A DNA stretch of 64,000 nucleotides from Capitella teleta (GCA_000328365.1 KB294182.1:14267-78266); one strand, 5' to 3'; counted from the stretch's first letter, positions 14,654-27,790 are shown. Notes: a model not told the origin generated them from the letters alone. Numbers and translations: made by a program.

Positions 14654-17600
14654 TACTGGTAGATCTTATCGGAAGTTGGATTGCACGACTTCCGACCAGT
14701 TTTTATTTAGTTGCTAAACCATTTTGGTACACGAAAAACTGCTAAAATTTTGCTAAATATTGTAATTGCGTTGCTAGGCTGTGAAGCTATAGCCTACATT
14801 GTGTTTCGGGGGTAATTATCCCAACCCACAATAAAACTATATGTATTAGTTTAGCCCTGTACGGCATTGTATTTAGGAAGTCAAATTCGTTGCATTCCAC
14901 TCTAAAAAAAATATTTTCGGTCCAATTTCCCTACAGCTAATGTATTTTGTGACAGAAAGACTCTGACTGTCAGTGTTCATTATTGGTCCCCTGGTCCCTT
15001 GACACCACTGGCGTGTATCACTTAGGGGTCACTGAGTGCACTGATCTTGAGCCAATTTGATTTTGCGCTTGGCACGGAAGGAAGAAAGGCGATGGAAGGT
15101 TGTTTCTATGTTGTGTTGGTTTTCTCTTTATGATCTTTCTCGTGTATGGTACACCAGGAGATATATCAGATCGGCCTCATAGGAGTTTTCTGGGGAATGT
15201 TCCCATCCACCTGGTGTTCGTGTCTTGCCCCCTCTCCAACGTATGGTGCCATTGTTGTTACAGTCTACCGATCACGTAATTCAGCATGCGATGGTTACGC
15301 AACCCCCGTGCGAGTCTCTATAAAAACGAGGGCAGCGTCCATCTCTCTTGTACTTGAGGCTTCTAATCTAGATCTGCACTACACACCTGTTATAAATCAC
15401 TCGTAGGCCTGGGGGGACAAGCGGAAATGTTCACGAGGCATCAAGCAAAGCACTAAAAAAAGTACCTTAGAACAACATTACAAACCCATGCAGAAGTGCT
15501 CAATCAAAATTAATTCAATAATTGATACTCGCTACGTGAGAAACCAGGGGAGTAGCCGCGGGGCGGGGCGGGGCGGTGCCTCGGTAGAGACGGCTTGCAC
15601 CCCGGTAACAAAAAATCGTAAAAAAAAAAATCTAAAAAAAAAATCGGATTGCTTGATTTCTCGGAAATTATTCCTTTTGCTAGCTTTATTAGAACTGTTT
15701 TAGTGTCTAGTAGATGTATTATTATTGTTGTTGTTGTTTTATTCTTGTTATTATAAATATTAGTATCATTCTATAATTCAGCTGAGAGCAATTCAGCAAT
15801 TCAGAATTATAATCACGAAGGGAGCAGCAAGAATTCCATAATTTATGATGACCTTAATCGTCTATATAACAACATTGTATTATTCATTTCTACCCATTCA
15901 AGAATGGTAGCTGCATAGATATAATTATAGTGTAAATATTCACTCCATAAACGGATTAAACGGTTGCTTTGAGAAATATATAGAGACATCAGGTAGCCTC
16001 AAATTCGTCACTTGACCATGCTATTTTTGTAAAAATTTCCTCGAAAGGGCGAAGCTGCGTTCTAATACAGGTTCAGGGCTGGCTATGCCCCTGTGAGAAA
16101 CATGCATTAAAATTAAATACATGCAATATTTCGGCATTCGTAATCCACCGTAATTGACGCCCAACTTGTATATGCTTCTTTGATTTCACTCCTTAATGTC
16201 GACGGGAATATTTCACAACAACATATCGCCGAGTGCCCACATGAAGCCCGTGCGAATTCCCCCTTTTATCATTCTCTTGGGCTCTCTGCTTTCGACCGAT
16301 GGCCTTTTGACCGATGAGATGCGTGAAATATTCATGAACTCTGTCTTTTCGTCTGAGGTCTCTGCGTAATCACAGAAAAAGTGGAATGGATCGAGCATCG
16401 CTTCTGGGGATTGCTCAATATTTCCCACACTGCCGATCATTCGCTGTCCTAGATTCATCACGTGCTACAAATGCTTTGTGGTCATAGTGTTGGGCCCAGT
16501 GCTTCTGCGCTTGTCACGGAATGCTCCTATAAACAAGGCTTTTATGACTAATAAGAGAGTCGGTTTTTATCTCTGGTGGCACAATAAACAGGAAAAACAC
16601 GTAAATAAAATAACTACAGAGATACATGTATATAAATGGTCTACAGATCATCATAATAATTATGAATATGTAGTTATACCATTGCGAGAGTAGGGCTTAT
16701 GCATGTGTTTGGATGTGACGCTGTGTTAAGAGGGGGGATCAGCTGAAAGTGTAAGAGGCCATCTAATCCCTGTGTGCCTCCCAGATGATTCAGTGCGTTA
16801 TGCTAATGATGGCCATCGGTATGCTGGCATTGTTGCTATGAGCTTCGGACCAACCCCTGTTGGGCGTTTCTGAAACAGACATGGATTCCCTGAACGCCAC
16901 GAAGAAGTGCGAACTTCCGTAGTTCACACAGAAATTTACATATTTTCTCAAATCGGAAGGAGGGTCTGCCCAGAGTTAGAATTGATCACAATTGATACTT
17001 CTGAAGATGAAGTAGATGTCACAAATCCTTCATTCATGTTTTGTATCAAGATATAGATCATATAATATGCTCGAACACCTATAGATTTATGGTGGAAAGC
17101 TGAGATGTATACCTTCTTCTGGTATACGTACATATACAGTAATATAATTATATAATTATTATTACATTATAATAACAAAAAGAATTAAATTTAAATTAAT
17201 CTCAGTTATTTGACCATGGAGAAATGAAGCATTCGTCTGACCCTTTTATTTCACCTGCTCTCATGGATCCCATAATTGGATCATTCTTTTTAATAACTTA
17301 TCAATTATAGAAATATTAATTTTCAAGAGTACAGCCATGGATCTATTCAGCATGAAATGATTGACATAAACATCTTTCTTGCAGGCAACTCCATCTTGTC
17401 ATTGAAATTGATCTGTATATCGAAAAGTATACAAATGTGGAAGAATTAGTTCTTATAGGCACTTAGCCCCAGAAAAAAAACTTGATACATGTAATTATAA
17501 CCAACAAAATCAGAGGAAAGAGTTGAAAAAACAATGTGCATGATACACTAACTATAGTCGGTACATGACACAGCTGTCATGTCATATAGGAATAGGCATT

Positions 17601-18576
17601 GAGCACAGAAAAATGCATTCGCACAGGCCATCAAATCAAACTGCTTTCACTTCATCCTCCGCCAGGCACAATGATGAGGCAGTGCGTGCAGAATAGCGGC
17701 ATTTTCATGCTCATGTTATACCTGTTGAAAATATTTAAAGAAGAGAGACTCCCATAATGATAATTAGTATGACTGTATGTCATGAACAATTTTATCAGGG
17801 TGTTTTGGCGAATAATATCATGATATGCAGTTGATAGCGAAGCAGACCAAACACAGAAATGAGTGAGACATTAAAATCAAAATGATGAGTATAAATGCCC
17901 ACACATGCAGCTCTGAGTCTGGCTTATTCTAGAGAACAGAAGCAGGGTCTATCACTTTTATGACAGTGACTGGGTGAGTGTCGAATCCGCCAACACGATC
18001 GCGACTTCAGCAAAGCGTTTCAATGTGATTTCTTCAGTTTAAGAGTTATTTGAATAGTAAATTAGATTCACAAGTATTTTAGCTAGGATTTAGATAAATT
18101 TAACTTCAATGACATAATGTTCAACTGGTCGTATTCAGCAAATACTGTGAATTACTTTTCACTCGCCTCGCCTTTGCACTATCTTGGGAATTCCGAGTGA
18201 CGTCATGTGAAATCGAGTGAAATGGATGTACCAGAATAGGGGTGATTTACAATCGGTGTGTGCCTGTGCTTCTAATGAGTAGCGCAGGGTATCAGTGAAT
18301 ATGATAGCTCTACATACTGGTGCTATATATGTTACATATTCCCCTTTAACTCCAAACTATCGTGAATAGGCGCTTTGACATTGCACAGTCATTCTAGTTA
18401 CTCCTTTATATTTCAATAATGCATGTATAAGGGGTAGAGTTTAATTATTCACCAATAATGCAAAGTAGGCAGATGGTAAAATGAACCCAATAAACATTCT
18501 GGTATCACCTTTTGATATTTTATGCGTACATTTAGGAATCAGAGGAATTGTAATTGATTACTTGAAAAACGCACAT

Positions 18577-18643
18577 TAAATGAAGAAATGTTTGTATAAA
18601 TGTTCCCGGCAAATGCATTTGTTCTAACTTTGACCTTTTGACT
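18577..18643 (+). repeat. 67-bp direct repeat, left copy, abutting an N gap
   Basis: Identical but for one base to 18899-18965. The left copy runs straight into the gap, so the duplication may be an assembly artefact. Confidence 0.9.
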
Positions 18644-18644
18644 A

Positions 18645-18694
18645 NNNNNNNNNNNNNNNNNNNNNNNNNNNNNNNNNNNNNNNNNNNNNNNNNN
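18645..18694. other. Assembly gap (50 N)
   Basis: Exactly 50 unknown bases, the same length as the gap at 58030-58079, so the length is probably a placeholder. Confidence 0.99.
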
Positions 18695-18898
18695 ACTTCC
18701 GGGGCGGGGCTTGGCCAGTGCTTTTTCAGCAGACGATATTTTATATGGCTAAATTCGTGCACAAAATAGGCTCGATTTCACTCGTTGTTCTGCTTTGACC
18801 GCTGTGTCAGGCAACATCTCTCCATAATTATACCACGAATCGTAAAATAGCAAAAAACCCCGGTAAAATTGACATGAAAATCGGAGTCACAAGTTCTT

Positions 18899-18965
18899 TA
18901 AATGAAGAAATATTTGTATAAATGTTCCCGGCAAATGCATTTGTTCTAACTTTGACCTTTTGACT
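18899..18965 (+). repeat. 67-bp direct repeat, right copy
   Basis: Partner of 18577-18643, 204 bp to the right of the gap. Confidence 0.9.
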
Positions 18966-19386
18966 CTCAATACTCTGCAAACGCAATGCATAATCTGTCA
19001 GCAGTATTCAACTGCTGCCCCATGGCTCAGGTATATGATCTAACGGGTCATAACAATCAGAAGGTGACGCAAACGATTCCTTGAATTACTTCTAAGTCTT
19101 AGCAGATTAAATTTTTGCAGAGCTAATTTGACTGTATTACTAGTATCCAGTGTGGTATCGAAGATAAAAGCCAAAATTGGCTCGATTTGTTGAGCCATAA
19201 AGCCATGTATTAAAATATAAATATAAATGTGTAGATCGCAATGTGAGTTGCTTCCTCTGCAGCATACAATTCGACGGTTGCAAGCGGTTTCATCTGTGAT
19301 TGCACCATGCGGAGAAAAAGTCCAATATCGAGAGAGCGGTAATTGCATTGCCCCACTCGTGCCTTGAAAAATATATGAGCAGAATA

Positions 19387-19828
19387 ATAAAGAGGACCCC
19401 TGATTGTTTTGAACTTGTAATGGATGATAGATGATGCATTACAAAAGACAATTCCGCCTTTTGACTGACATGTACATTGTATTGTCAATACGCTTGCTGT
19501 GAGTTAATTCCTGATATATCGAATTTCAGAAGTCTAAAACCTCGCTTTATTCTTGCGTTCGATTTCAGACTGTGGTGACGTGACAAAAGTAATCTTCCTA
19601 TTGTTAACAATGCGAGCCGTCGAATGAGCAGATCTTTCAGCAATTCTCAGAAGAAATCTCGCACTCATCTCGTTTCAAGCTATTCTGCCTGAGCAGTAAA
19701 ATTGTATTGTATTTTGTCTTGAATATCATTAACAGTCGACCAAATTCTTCAAAAATATTCTCTCGTCTCTCGTAAAAGCCCATAAAATCGATCTGAAAGA
19801 TTCTAGAATGAACAGAGGTCCTCTTTAA
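19387..19828. mobile_element. MITE, TTAA-AGAGG family, copy 1
   Basis: About 440 bp. Ends are inverted repeats of the form (TTAA)AGAGGACCxCTG...; the right end CAGAGGTCCTCTTTAA is clear and the left TTAA has decayed to ATAA. It aligns end to end with 25523-25963 at roughly 80 percent by eye. No coding capacity. Confidence 0.8.
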
Positions 19829-21260
19829 GATTGAAAACAGGCAAATGACAGGCAGAGGATTCGGATTCGGAATCACAAGAGGTGGCCAGAGGGTCAAGAA
19901 TTACGTCCAGCCTTCACGCTGCCCTCCACTGGACATCACAAGAACAGCCACACCGTTATGCCTTAATTAATATGAGATTGCAGCGTAAACCAGTAAAAGG
20001 CCTACTTATGCGATACAGAAAGCAATGCATAGATGACAAACTTGGAACCAAGTTGTCATAATCAGACTTGCTCACTTCTATAAAAAAAAAAAAAAAAAAA
20101 AAAAAAGAAGAGGAGAGATGAGATTTCCATGAAAATGCAGATAGAAGATCCTGATACATGTATAAAATACTCATTATGCCCTATCATCCATCGTTTATAA
20201 CGTATTTTGATGATGAATAACTCCGAAGCAAATCATAACGCACATTTATTCCTGAAGCCACTTATTGAGAGCTCACTCAGGCAGCCCTCTCCGTTAAACC
20301 ATCGGCCTTCCCCATTCATCATTACATATTCATAATTATCGAAGTTTTAATACAAGTAAAAAATGGATCAAAATTACCATTTCCCAAGTTACATGTAATT
20401 TACATGCATTGCAATGAACAATGGCTTACTTATTCTTTATTATTTTATTCAAGCCATAAATGAACTTTTTAGCAATAAATTACACAGAATTGATATAATT
20501 ATTTGCAAGTCACAACTGAGCATGGCATTTTACCAGTTATTCTACTGATTAAACCATGTAATAAAACGATTCAAAGCAATAAACACTTCCCCACATAGAT
20601 TGATGGTAGCATGAGGAAGCTCTGTCAATGAATTTGATGTTGGGTTGACAAGATCAGCAAATCATTTGGCCCTGCTAGCTTATGTTGAACACAAAGTTCA
20701 AAGATCACTTTGAGCCCAGGATCACAAGGCTCCAGTTCATTATGTGTAAATGTTGGTACCAATCCCCTTATACATGCATAAGGTTCATTTAATACACAGC
20801 CAAATTCATGTCAGTGTCTCATGATTACAGTAGATATCAACTACACACGAGTCTCTCAATCTAAAATATCTGCATTTTTGCCTATTAGAATTACATTGTT
20901 CTAAATTCTGCCCACGCATACAATCTCAATTAACAAATAACAATCTCAATTTTAAACCCATAATCAAGCAAACATTAGAGACAGAAAATTTATTTCCAAA
21001 GGGAGTCAAAAATCCTACAAATACCCCGAATGGGTTCACATTTAAAACATACATGCATCAATGCAAACATTTGAATCACATATGGGAGAGAGATGGGCAT
21101 GGGATCTACAGGTGCAAAATGAAATAAAAGGTATATGAAATAGTTACGCAATGAAAATTCTACTGGAAATGATGTGTGCAGATAAAATACCGAAGTATGA
21201 TTGGATTGTGACAAGAGTAAATAATTATAAAGGAGAAGTTAATTAATACTGAGGAGTGAC
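19829..21260. other. Intergenic, 3' side of TMX2
   Basis: Very AT-rich, with a poly(A) run near 20081-20106. No gene or transposon end recognised. Confidence 0.5.
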
Positions 21261-24200
21261 TTATTCCGTCTTGGGTTTGTCTGTATTCAGATCAGCTTTC
21301 TTGTCTTTACGATTTTTGATCGGGTTCTTCTTACATTGGAGGTGAAGGTCATTTAAATCGAAAGCTTTGATGATGTTTTCCTGGAGTAAAAAAGGGAAGA
21401 GTTACATAAATGAAATGATTATAAAAAATAATTACAAAATTAAAAGAAGGAAAACCAATCACCTTATTGAACATGAATTTTGCGACCACTTTTCCTTTCC
21501 CGTCGATCAAAGGACGACGACGAGTCTCTTTACCGTTTTGGAAGAGGATGACTGTGGGTAACTGACGAGACCATGAGGACGTGCTCACTTTGAACCTTGG
21601 CAAGCATGGAAAAGATCATAACCACTGACGCACTGACATGAACACTCACTTCTCCGCAACAGCGCTGTATCGTGAGGCATCCAGTTTGCCAAATTTAAGA
21701 TTATCCAGATTGTACCTGAATAATAAGAGTATAAAATGAAACCATCAAAATTCTGCAGATTCTTACTTCGCTGAGAGTTCTGCAAAGGTCGGAGCAAAGG
21801 TCACGCAGGCCGGGGACCACGCAGCGTAAAACTCAATCAACCAAGTCACTCGATGATCCATGTTGATCTCATCCTCTAGGTTAACACCACGGAAATATGT
21901 TATGTAATCTGGTCCACTGTAAGTTGGTTCAGGCAGAAATGCAATGTGCACTGTTGATGGAATTAAACATTATGAATACACAGGCTGAAGAAAGAACTAA
22001 CGCAAGCAGAGAATAACATATGCAACGCCCATCAGTGGATTGTGCGTGAAGAAGAGATATGAACTGAGGATCTTGGAAAACATGCACACAGTACCAATGT
22101 ACTGCGTATATGAGGCTGAAACATTAGATGAGTGAGCTGACGATTAACGATGATGTATACTACTCACGCTGGCGTCTATTCTTCACTACGATGATGCAAC
22201 CTAAGAACATGAGCAGTTCCATCTCTCGCTGGAAAATTACAAATCCATGATTGAATTGTACAAGTCATTCGAGGACACAATACATTATTGATTAACGATA
22301 ATTTAAGGTTGCCATGAGGACAGATTTGACAGTATTGATTTTCAAGTTTGAAGCTCCCTGAGCAATATTTAAATATGCTAATTAGTAATTTCAATTCTAT
22401 TTTGGGTAAGGCTGGGCGGATATTGCTTTAACACGGATACACGGATAACGGATATCCGTGTTACTAATATCCGACGGATACGGATACGGACACGGATATT
22501 TATGCTCAAACACGGGAGCATGCACCTGCAGCGAAATGGCCCAGCGCCTGGCACACGCTGTGAGCGCAAAAGCCACGCTCTGTCTGCAGCAGTTAAAGAC
22601 TAGCGACCTTGACCTACTGCTTGCTTCTTGTGCATTTCTTTTTTCAAAACGTTCAGAATAAGTTTCAAGAGGCATCGCACATGCTGCAGACAGCTCGCTT
22701 GCCTGTCGATTTCACAGAGGTGAATTCCTTATCAGCGCAGGCTATTTCAAGTATTTTCCCCAACTTCACGAGTCGCAGACTATAAGCCCAAGACTGAACG
22801 ACAGTAACGTGCACTTTGTGCTACAGTGTACACTTTCAATAAACATGATTTGGAAATGTACAAACTTAGTAACTTCATGAGGCGCAAGTCAGTTCATAAC
22901 TTCATGGCAATTATTGTTCTATAGAAAGTTTGAAATAATTCAAGTCGCAAGATCGCCAAGTAGCGAGCCTAGGCATATGTACTTGTCTGTATTAACTGTT
23001 CAATTTCAAACATGGTTCAAGGTCGAAAAAGTGATGAAATTCAGTGCTGTTTGTGGTTCACACGAAAACTGCAATTGACAAAGCTGTCACGTGTAACGGT
23101 GTGGAAAAATAGGCACTAAAGGAGATAGCCAACAACGCGTGATACGCCACTTTTGCTTGATGACTGAAGAGATTCAAGGGCATAGAATTGTGTTTATTTA
23201 AAACAAATCAGAATTAGCGCATTGTTGACCTCGTGTTATCTTGTAATTGACATCGCTCAGCTTCAGTGAGCAGCGCTTGTGTGCGGAATGGCTGTGCGCA
23301 ACGCTCACTGTGCGCTCGAAACAAACACTTAAAATTTACACTATCCGTGTTTAACTATCCGTGTTGAAACACAGATAGTACTGAAAACCCCCAATATCCG
23401 TGCTGTCACGGATATCGGACACGGATATCCGCCCAGCCCTAATTTTGGGAACACGCCCTGGGATACATGTTATAAAATTGGGGGGAAGGGGGAATCTGCT
23501 TAGGTCACAAAGGTCACAAAGTCTCCAGCCAATTAGGATCCAATACATGGTCAGGTGACCAACATAGAGGTGTGGTTATAGTACAACAATCCTTATAAGG
23601 AAACCATTAACATATTTCCTAAACAGTTGTCTGGATAGCTGCCAGAAATTCATTCTGACTTTTACTCACCAGACAAGTACCTCATTGGCACCTTAACCAC
23701 CGAACCACCGAAGCTTTGGGGGTGAGCCAATATTCGCCGAATTCCGAAGCCAAATCCAAAGTTTCGGCCAGCTCTAATCATAACGCATCACGACAATAGT
23801 CGCAAATAGCACAGGAAGGGTTAATGAAAGGTCGGTAACTTGGTTTAAATGGCCACTGAGAACGAGCTGAAGACCATGTGACTAAATAAAGGCACCAAAA
23901 TTTCCAGCCTAATCGAAATCTCACCCCGATTTAACGCGCCAACCCCAGTGTTGACCGTCACCATGATCATGCCAGGGGGCGCAACATATCCCACCAAACC
24001 GGCAAACGCACTGGTGACCGAAGCTTTCATCATGTCATGAAATGATGCCAATGGTGAGAATCGTTGATGGCTTAGCGTTACATACCTATCATGGTTAACA
24101 GGCCGCCCTCTAGCCATGGCAGAGACTGCGAGGAGAGGACTAGTCACTAGGGAGCCTAGGGAGGGGGTACATCGAAGACCGGGCGATAATAGGGTAGAGT

Positions 24201-24353
24201 ATCGAATCTTACCAATTCAAGAGAGCAATCGTCGAACAGAAAGGTGCAAAATGGTACCGTAGTCTTTAAAAGGATGTATATACCACTCAAAAATATATTT
24301 CCCACATAATGAGGGTGCAAAACACGCCGAAATTCTTTCCAAAAGTTCCCCAT
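21261..24353 (-). CDS. TMX2: Thioredoxin-related transmembrane protein 2 (TMX2)
   Basis: ER membrane protein-disulfide-isomerase-family member without a CxxC site. Exons: 24213-24353, 22168-22228, 22002-22115, 21767-21950, 21650-21715, 21463-21595, 21261-21380; all phases agree, giving 272 aa (human about 296). The ATG at 24353 is the first in frame (MGNFWKEF). An N-terminal membrane segment ([11 protein letters not shown]) is followed by the TMX2-specific [15 protein letters not shown] stretch and further hydrophobic segments, then the luminal thioredoxin fold: [26 protein letters not shown] and [14 protein letters not shown]. The active site reads SPAC where human TMX2 has SNDC, so the missing first cysteine is a family trait. 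The Lys-rich C-terminus ends KTE with no obvious KKxx signal. Intron 1 is about 2 kb and contains a hAT-type element. Confidence 0.95.
22407..23441. mobile_element. Non-autonomous hAT-type element in TMX2 intron 1
   Basis: 1035 bp. Terminal inverted repeats TAAGGCTGGGCGGATAT (left) and the complement of TAGGGCTGGGCGGATAT (right) are flanked by a perfect 8-bp target duplication ATTTTGGG (22399-22406 and 23442-23449), the hAT hallmark. Subterminal regions are crowded with ACGGATATCCG-type repeats in both orientations, likely transposase-binding sites. No transposase frame inside. Confidence 0.9.
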
Positions 24354-25522
24354 GTCGTTCAAGGTGAGAATGGATACAGTCTACCTAGCGCTGTAATAAT
24401 ATAAAATTCGATTGCCGGCCTATCCTTCCTACTTCACTCAAGTCCTTGCGATTTGTGCGTACGATAGCTCAAGAATGAAAAGTCTCAAAAAGCTCTCATG
24501 AATATGTCATTCGCGCATGTAGAAATAACGTGTGTGCATATTAATTACCACTCATATCATCACATTGAGAACATAATTTGAAGGGTTATTAATTTGGAAC
24601 TAGATATGTTGGTACCTGTCCAGTATGTTCTATTCAGTTCTTTTGAACTACACGTATAGTGCCTTTATTGTTTATTCTTTAATTCAGTAGGGCCTACTCA
24701 CATACACTTTGACACCCTAATATGTCGTAAACCTGAATGATATAACCTCATAAATCATACATCCATAAAATAAATGAGTATGAAAATGAAGAAAAGTATC
24801 CAACCACTTAACAATAATTATAAGAAATTATAATTATAAACAGCATGGTACTGAGATAGACAGACAAACAAAAACCTCAGAATTAGAAAGACACTAATTA
24901 TTGTCTGGTGGTATGCTTTAAAAATCCTAAAGGATGCTGCTCTTTGATGGAGTCTTATGCCCTGGGGAAAAAGAGCCACAAATTGAAAATAAATAATATT
25001 TTCTCAACTTTATGTCTCCTGCTACCATGTTCGGTGGTTACTACTGCAGATCAGGTGCTTTCGCGTGAATTTTCAACATGTTTAGCTGCTGTAGGTCCCC
25101 CCTAATTGCGTACTAGAAGAAAAGGTAGTGCTTACATGCATGTACAATACTCTATTCTCATTGACAATCCTATGCCGACCGTGGGGGTCGAGGTCCCGGG
25201 TTCGAGACCCGATCAGGCCATGGGCGTTATGATTGTGAATTATGATTGTTATAATTGTAATTCTTCGATGACTCTGCAGTGCTGCCCAACTGCGTAACAA
25301 GGCCGGGCGCTGTGCACTACTGTCTATGGTGGTATGCAGGATAAAGAACCCTTGGGATTTATCGATAAGAGTAGGGGGAAACCCCGGTCCTGGGCCTTCT
25401 GTTCTGGCACCCGTATCACAAGAATGGGTTGGGTGGAGCCGTAAAACCCCATCACGCATCACGCTCATTGTGGTTTTGTTTATAGACATACTGCCTTTTA
25501 AGCGGCAAGCTGTTTGCAATAT
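24354..25522. other. Upstream of TMX2, divergent to DNAJC24
   Basis: Contains the presumed TMX2 promoter and, at 25160-25460, a SINE-like segment. No coding exon recognised. Confidence 0.5.
25160..25460 (+). mobile_element. SINE-like element with a tRNA-type B box
   Basis: GGTTCGAGACC at 25199-25209 matches the RNA polymerase III B box, with a T-arm-like stem CCGGG/CCCGA around loop TTCGAGA. No A box or acceptor stem is present, so this is not a tRNA gene. The following body (about 250 bp) has balanced composition unlike the flanks. Ends are not defined. Confidence 0.45.
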
Positions 25523-25963
25523 TTAAAGAGGACCTCTGGTTGTTTTGAACTAGTAATAGATGATAGAGGATGCATCCCAAAAGACAAAAACGCTTTTTGA
25601 CTGACAAATTTTTAGACAATACGCTTGCTGTGTGCTAATTCCTAGATACATCGAATTTGAGAGGTTTAATATCTCACTTTCTTCTCGCGTTCGATTTCAC
25701 ACTGTCGTGACGGCATAAAAGTAGTTCTCCTGTTGTTAACAACGGGAACCGTCGAGTGAGCTGATCTTTCAGCAGTTCTCATAAAAGAAATCTCGCACTC
25801 ATCTCGTTTCAAGCTATTCTGCCTGAGCAGGGAATTCGTAATTTAATTTGTCTAGGATATCATTCACAGTTGACCAAATTTTTTAAAAACGGTCTCTCGT
25901 CACTCAATAAAGCCCACAAAACCGATCTAAAAAGGTTCCAAAATGAACAGAGGCCCTCTTTAA
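25523..25963. mobile_element. MITE, TTAA-AGAGG family, copy 2
   Basis: Full-length relative of 19387-19828. TTAA at both ends (25523-25526, 25960-25963), with inverted repeats AGAGGACCTCTG (left) and the complement of AGAGGGCCTCTG (right). It lies about 190 bp upstream of the DNAJC24 start codon. Confidence 0.85.
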
Positions 25964-26153
25964 TTCTGATACTTGTTTTGTTTTATTTTCGACCTTTATT
26001 ACTCTTATCGAAACCTTTCTTTGTCAGTTTGATGAATTTTTCAACCGATTTAGTTGTGCGATTAGTTGCAATGAAGTGCGTTATGATAATCGTGAAGCAC
26101 ATTGCCATGATTTCGCTATTTTTATACAAATTTGGTTGATTTTTCGTTTCTCG

Positions 26154-26909
26154 ATGGAAGATTACTACGGAATCCTCGGATGCCAACCAGATGCCTCGAA
26201 ACATGACCTCAAAGAAGCTTATCAGAAGTTGATTCTCACACATCACCCTGATAAAGTACAACAGGTGAGTTGGAAATTGACAGCCACTCTGACTAGTCTC
26301 AGTCTGACTCTGAGCTACGTTGTAGAATCTGTAGATCGTTAATTCATTATCATATCATTTGACAAGAATGCATAGAGTGAACGGGGACCAGATTACATGT
26401 ATCTAGATTGTATGTGCTAGAGAAGTCGTAGAATATTAATTCTAGGCATAACCAGAATATATTATGATGATTGCATAGACTAGAGAGCTTACTTTTAAGT
26501 TAATAGTTTTGATGGCCTTTCAAAACATGATTTCTCTTCTCTTCAGGTGAACTCTGGCGCTCAGCAGAAAGCGGACACCTCCATGTTCCAGGCAGCCACC
26601 AAAGCATGGAAAGTACTCAGTGACCCGTCTCTGCGTGCTGAGTTTGACGCATGTTGGAAGCAGAATAGTTTGGCCCAGAAGTGGCCGGTGCAGGAGGACG
26701 TTCTGTTTGAAGACTTAGAATGGATCGAAGATGAAGACGTATATTGCGTTTCATGCCGTTGTGGAGGAAACTATGAATTGACCAAAAGTGATGCTTTTTT
26801 TAAAGCAGATATTGTTCCCTGTGGTTCATGCTCACTGTGTGTTCGAGTGGTTTATCCTCCGGCTCAGAATTCAAATGATTCCGGTACATCGTCTAACCTT
26901 CCTGGCTGA
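26154..26909 (+). CDS. DNAJC24: DNAJC24/DPH4, J-domain protein with CSL zinc finger
   Basis: Cofactor of diphthamide synthesis on eEF2; the zinc/iron-binding CSL domain serves DPH3-like electron transfer and the J domain partners Hsc70 (family knowledge). Exons 26154-26264 and 26547-26909 join in phase 0 to give 157 aa. The J domain begins at once (MEDYYGILGC), with HPD in THHPDK at about residues 31-35 and the late helix as FQAATKAWKVLSDPSLRAEFD. The CSL finger reads YCVSCRCGGNY ... VPCGSCSLCV, two CxC/CxxC-type pairs as expected. The start is the Met directly before the J domain; an in-frame upstream Met exists but precedes unrelated sequence. Convergent with the large remodeller gene downstream. 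Confidence 0.95.
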
Positions 26910-27493
26910 AGCTCTCATGCAAAGCAGAAATAGCAGGCCTCCATTTTTCTCCGTTTTGTATACATGTATTTTATAGTATTTTTGAATTTAATTTGTTGGA
27001 CTTTTGAGATTTGAGATATAAATATTTAATGTATTCTTTCTTTTCCTGTACATGTATAATTATTATTATTCTTCACTTTTGTTATTTGAAGTCATGGAAA
27101 TCTCTCCCTTGTGGTAGACCCTGAAGCCGTGAAAATACAGATGGCTGAAGCAAAAATTGGGCGGCTAAGCCAACCATTTTTCACGGCGGAGGCTGAGTAA
27201 AAATCACGGCTCAAGTCAGCTCAGAGAAAGCATAATTTCTCGAGTCCAGAAATCAATTATTTTATTGATTCATCTATTAACACCACCCAGACTTGATTGT
27301 TGCAAAAATTATCTTGCCTTGGTGCAGAGTAACGTTATTCTTTCTATCATATTCTAGTATAAATCCACATATTTATTATCACCAGTGATAACTGAAGAAG
27401 CCTATCAGCAGTTCAGCACTTAGCAGGCCTATTCCATGATATACCACTTTGATAAAACAAATATTTTCATTAAAAAAGCGAATTGAACTTCCA
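26910..27493. other. Convergent 3' intergenic region
   Basis: Between the DNAJC24 stop and the poly(A) signal of the domino-like gene. AT-rich; no feature beyond the two 3' UTRs. Confidence 0.6.
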
Positions 27494-27499
27494 TTTATT
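27494..27499 (-). terminator. Poly(A) signal AATAAA, long isoform of the domino-like gene
   Basis: TTTATT on + is AATAAA on the gene strand, about 290 nt after the stop at 27791. Confidence 0.5.
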
Positions 27500-27790
27500 T
27501 GTTATCCAAAATAAGACTTCATAAATAAACAAATTCAAGTAACATTCACACAATGTACATGCAAGAATAATAATGAATGATTAAGGAGGACACCTGCTGC
27601 TACATCAACATCACATTCGGAAAGGGGAAGCTGCCTTCTTGCTAAGGATACTCATCAACCAATCACAACATTCAAAAGAGGAGGATTCATGCTACAGCAG
27701 AACAATCATCCACAGTTTCTAAAATTTGTTCACAGACGTTGTCGCTACTGCTGCATAGAATGGATGGCTGGAAATGAGATGTTTAAATGT

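Larger units (their letters stand above)
14654..19386. other. Gene-poor intergenic DNA
   Basis: AT-rich. A short G-rich patch (GGGGCGGGGCG near 15558) and poly(A) patches near 15622-15645 are present. Frames at 15146-15406 (+) and 16213-16461 (-) are under 90 codons and resemble nothing known to me. An assembly gap lies at 18645-18694. Confidence 0.5.

Noticed and set aside
25160-25260. tRNA gene
   Set aside because: A good B box and T-arm are present, but there is no acceptor stem, anticodon arm or A box at the right distance. Kept as SINE-like only.
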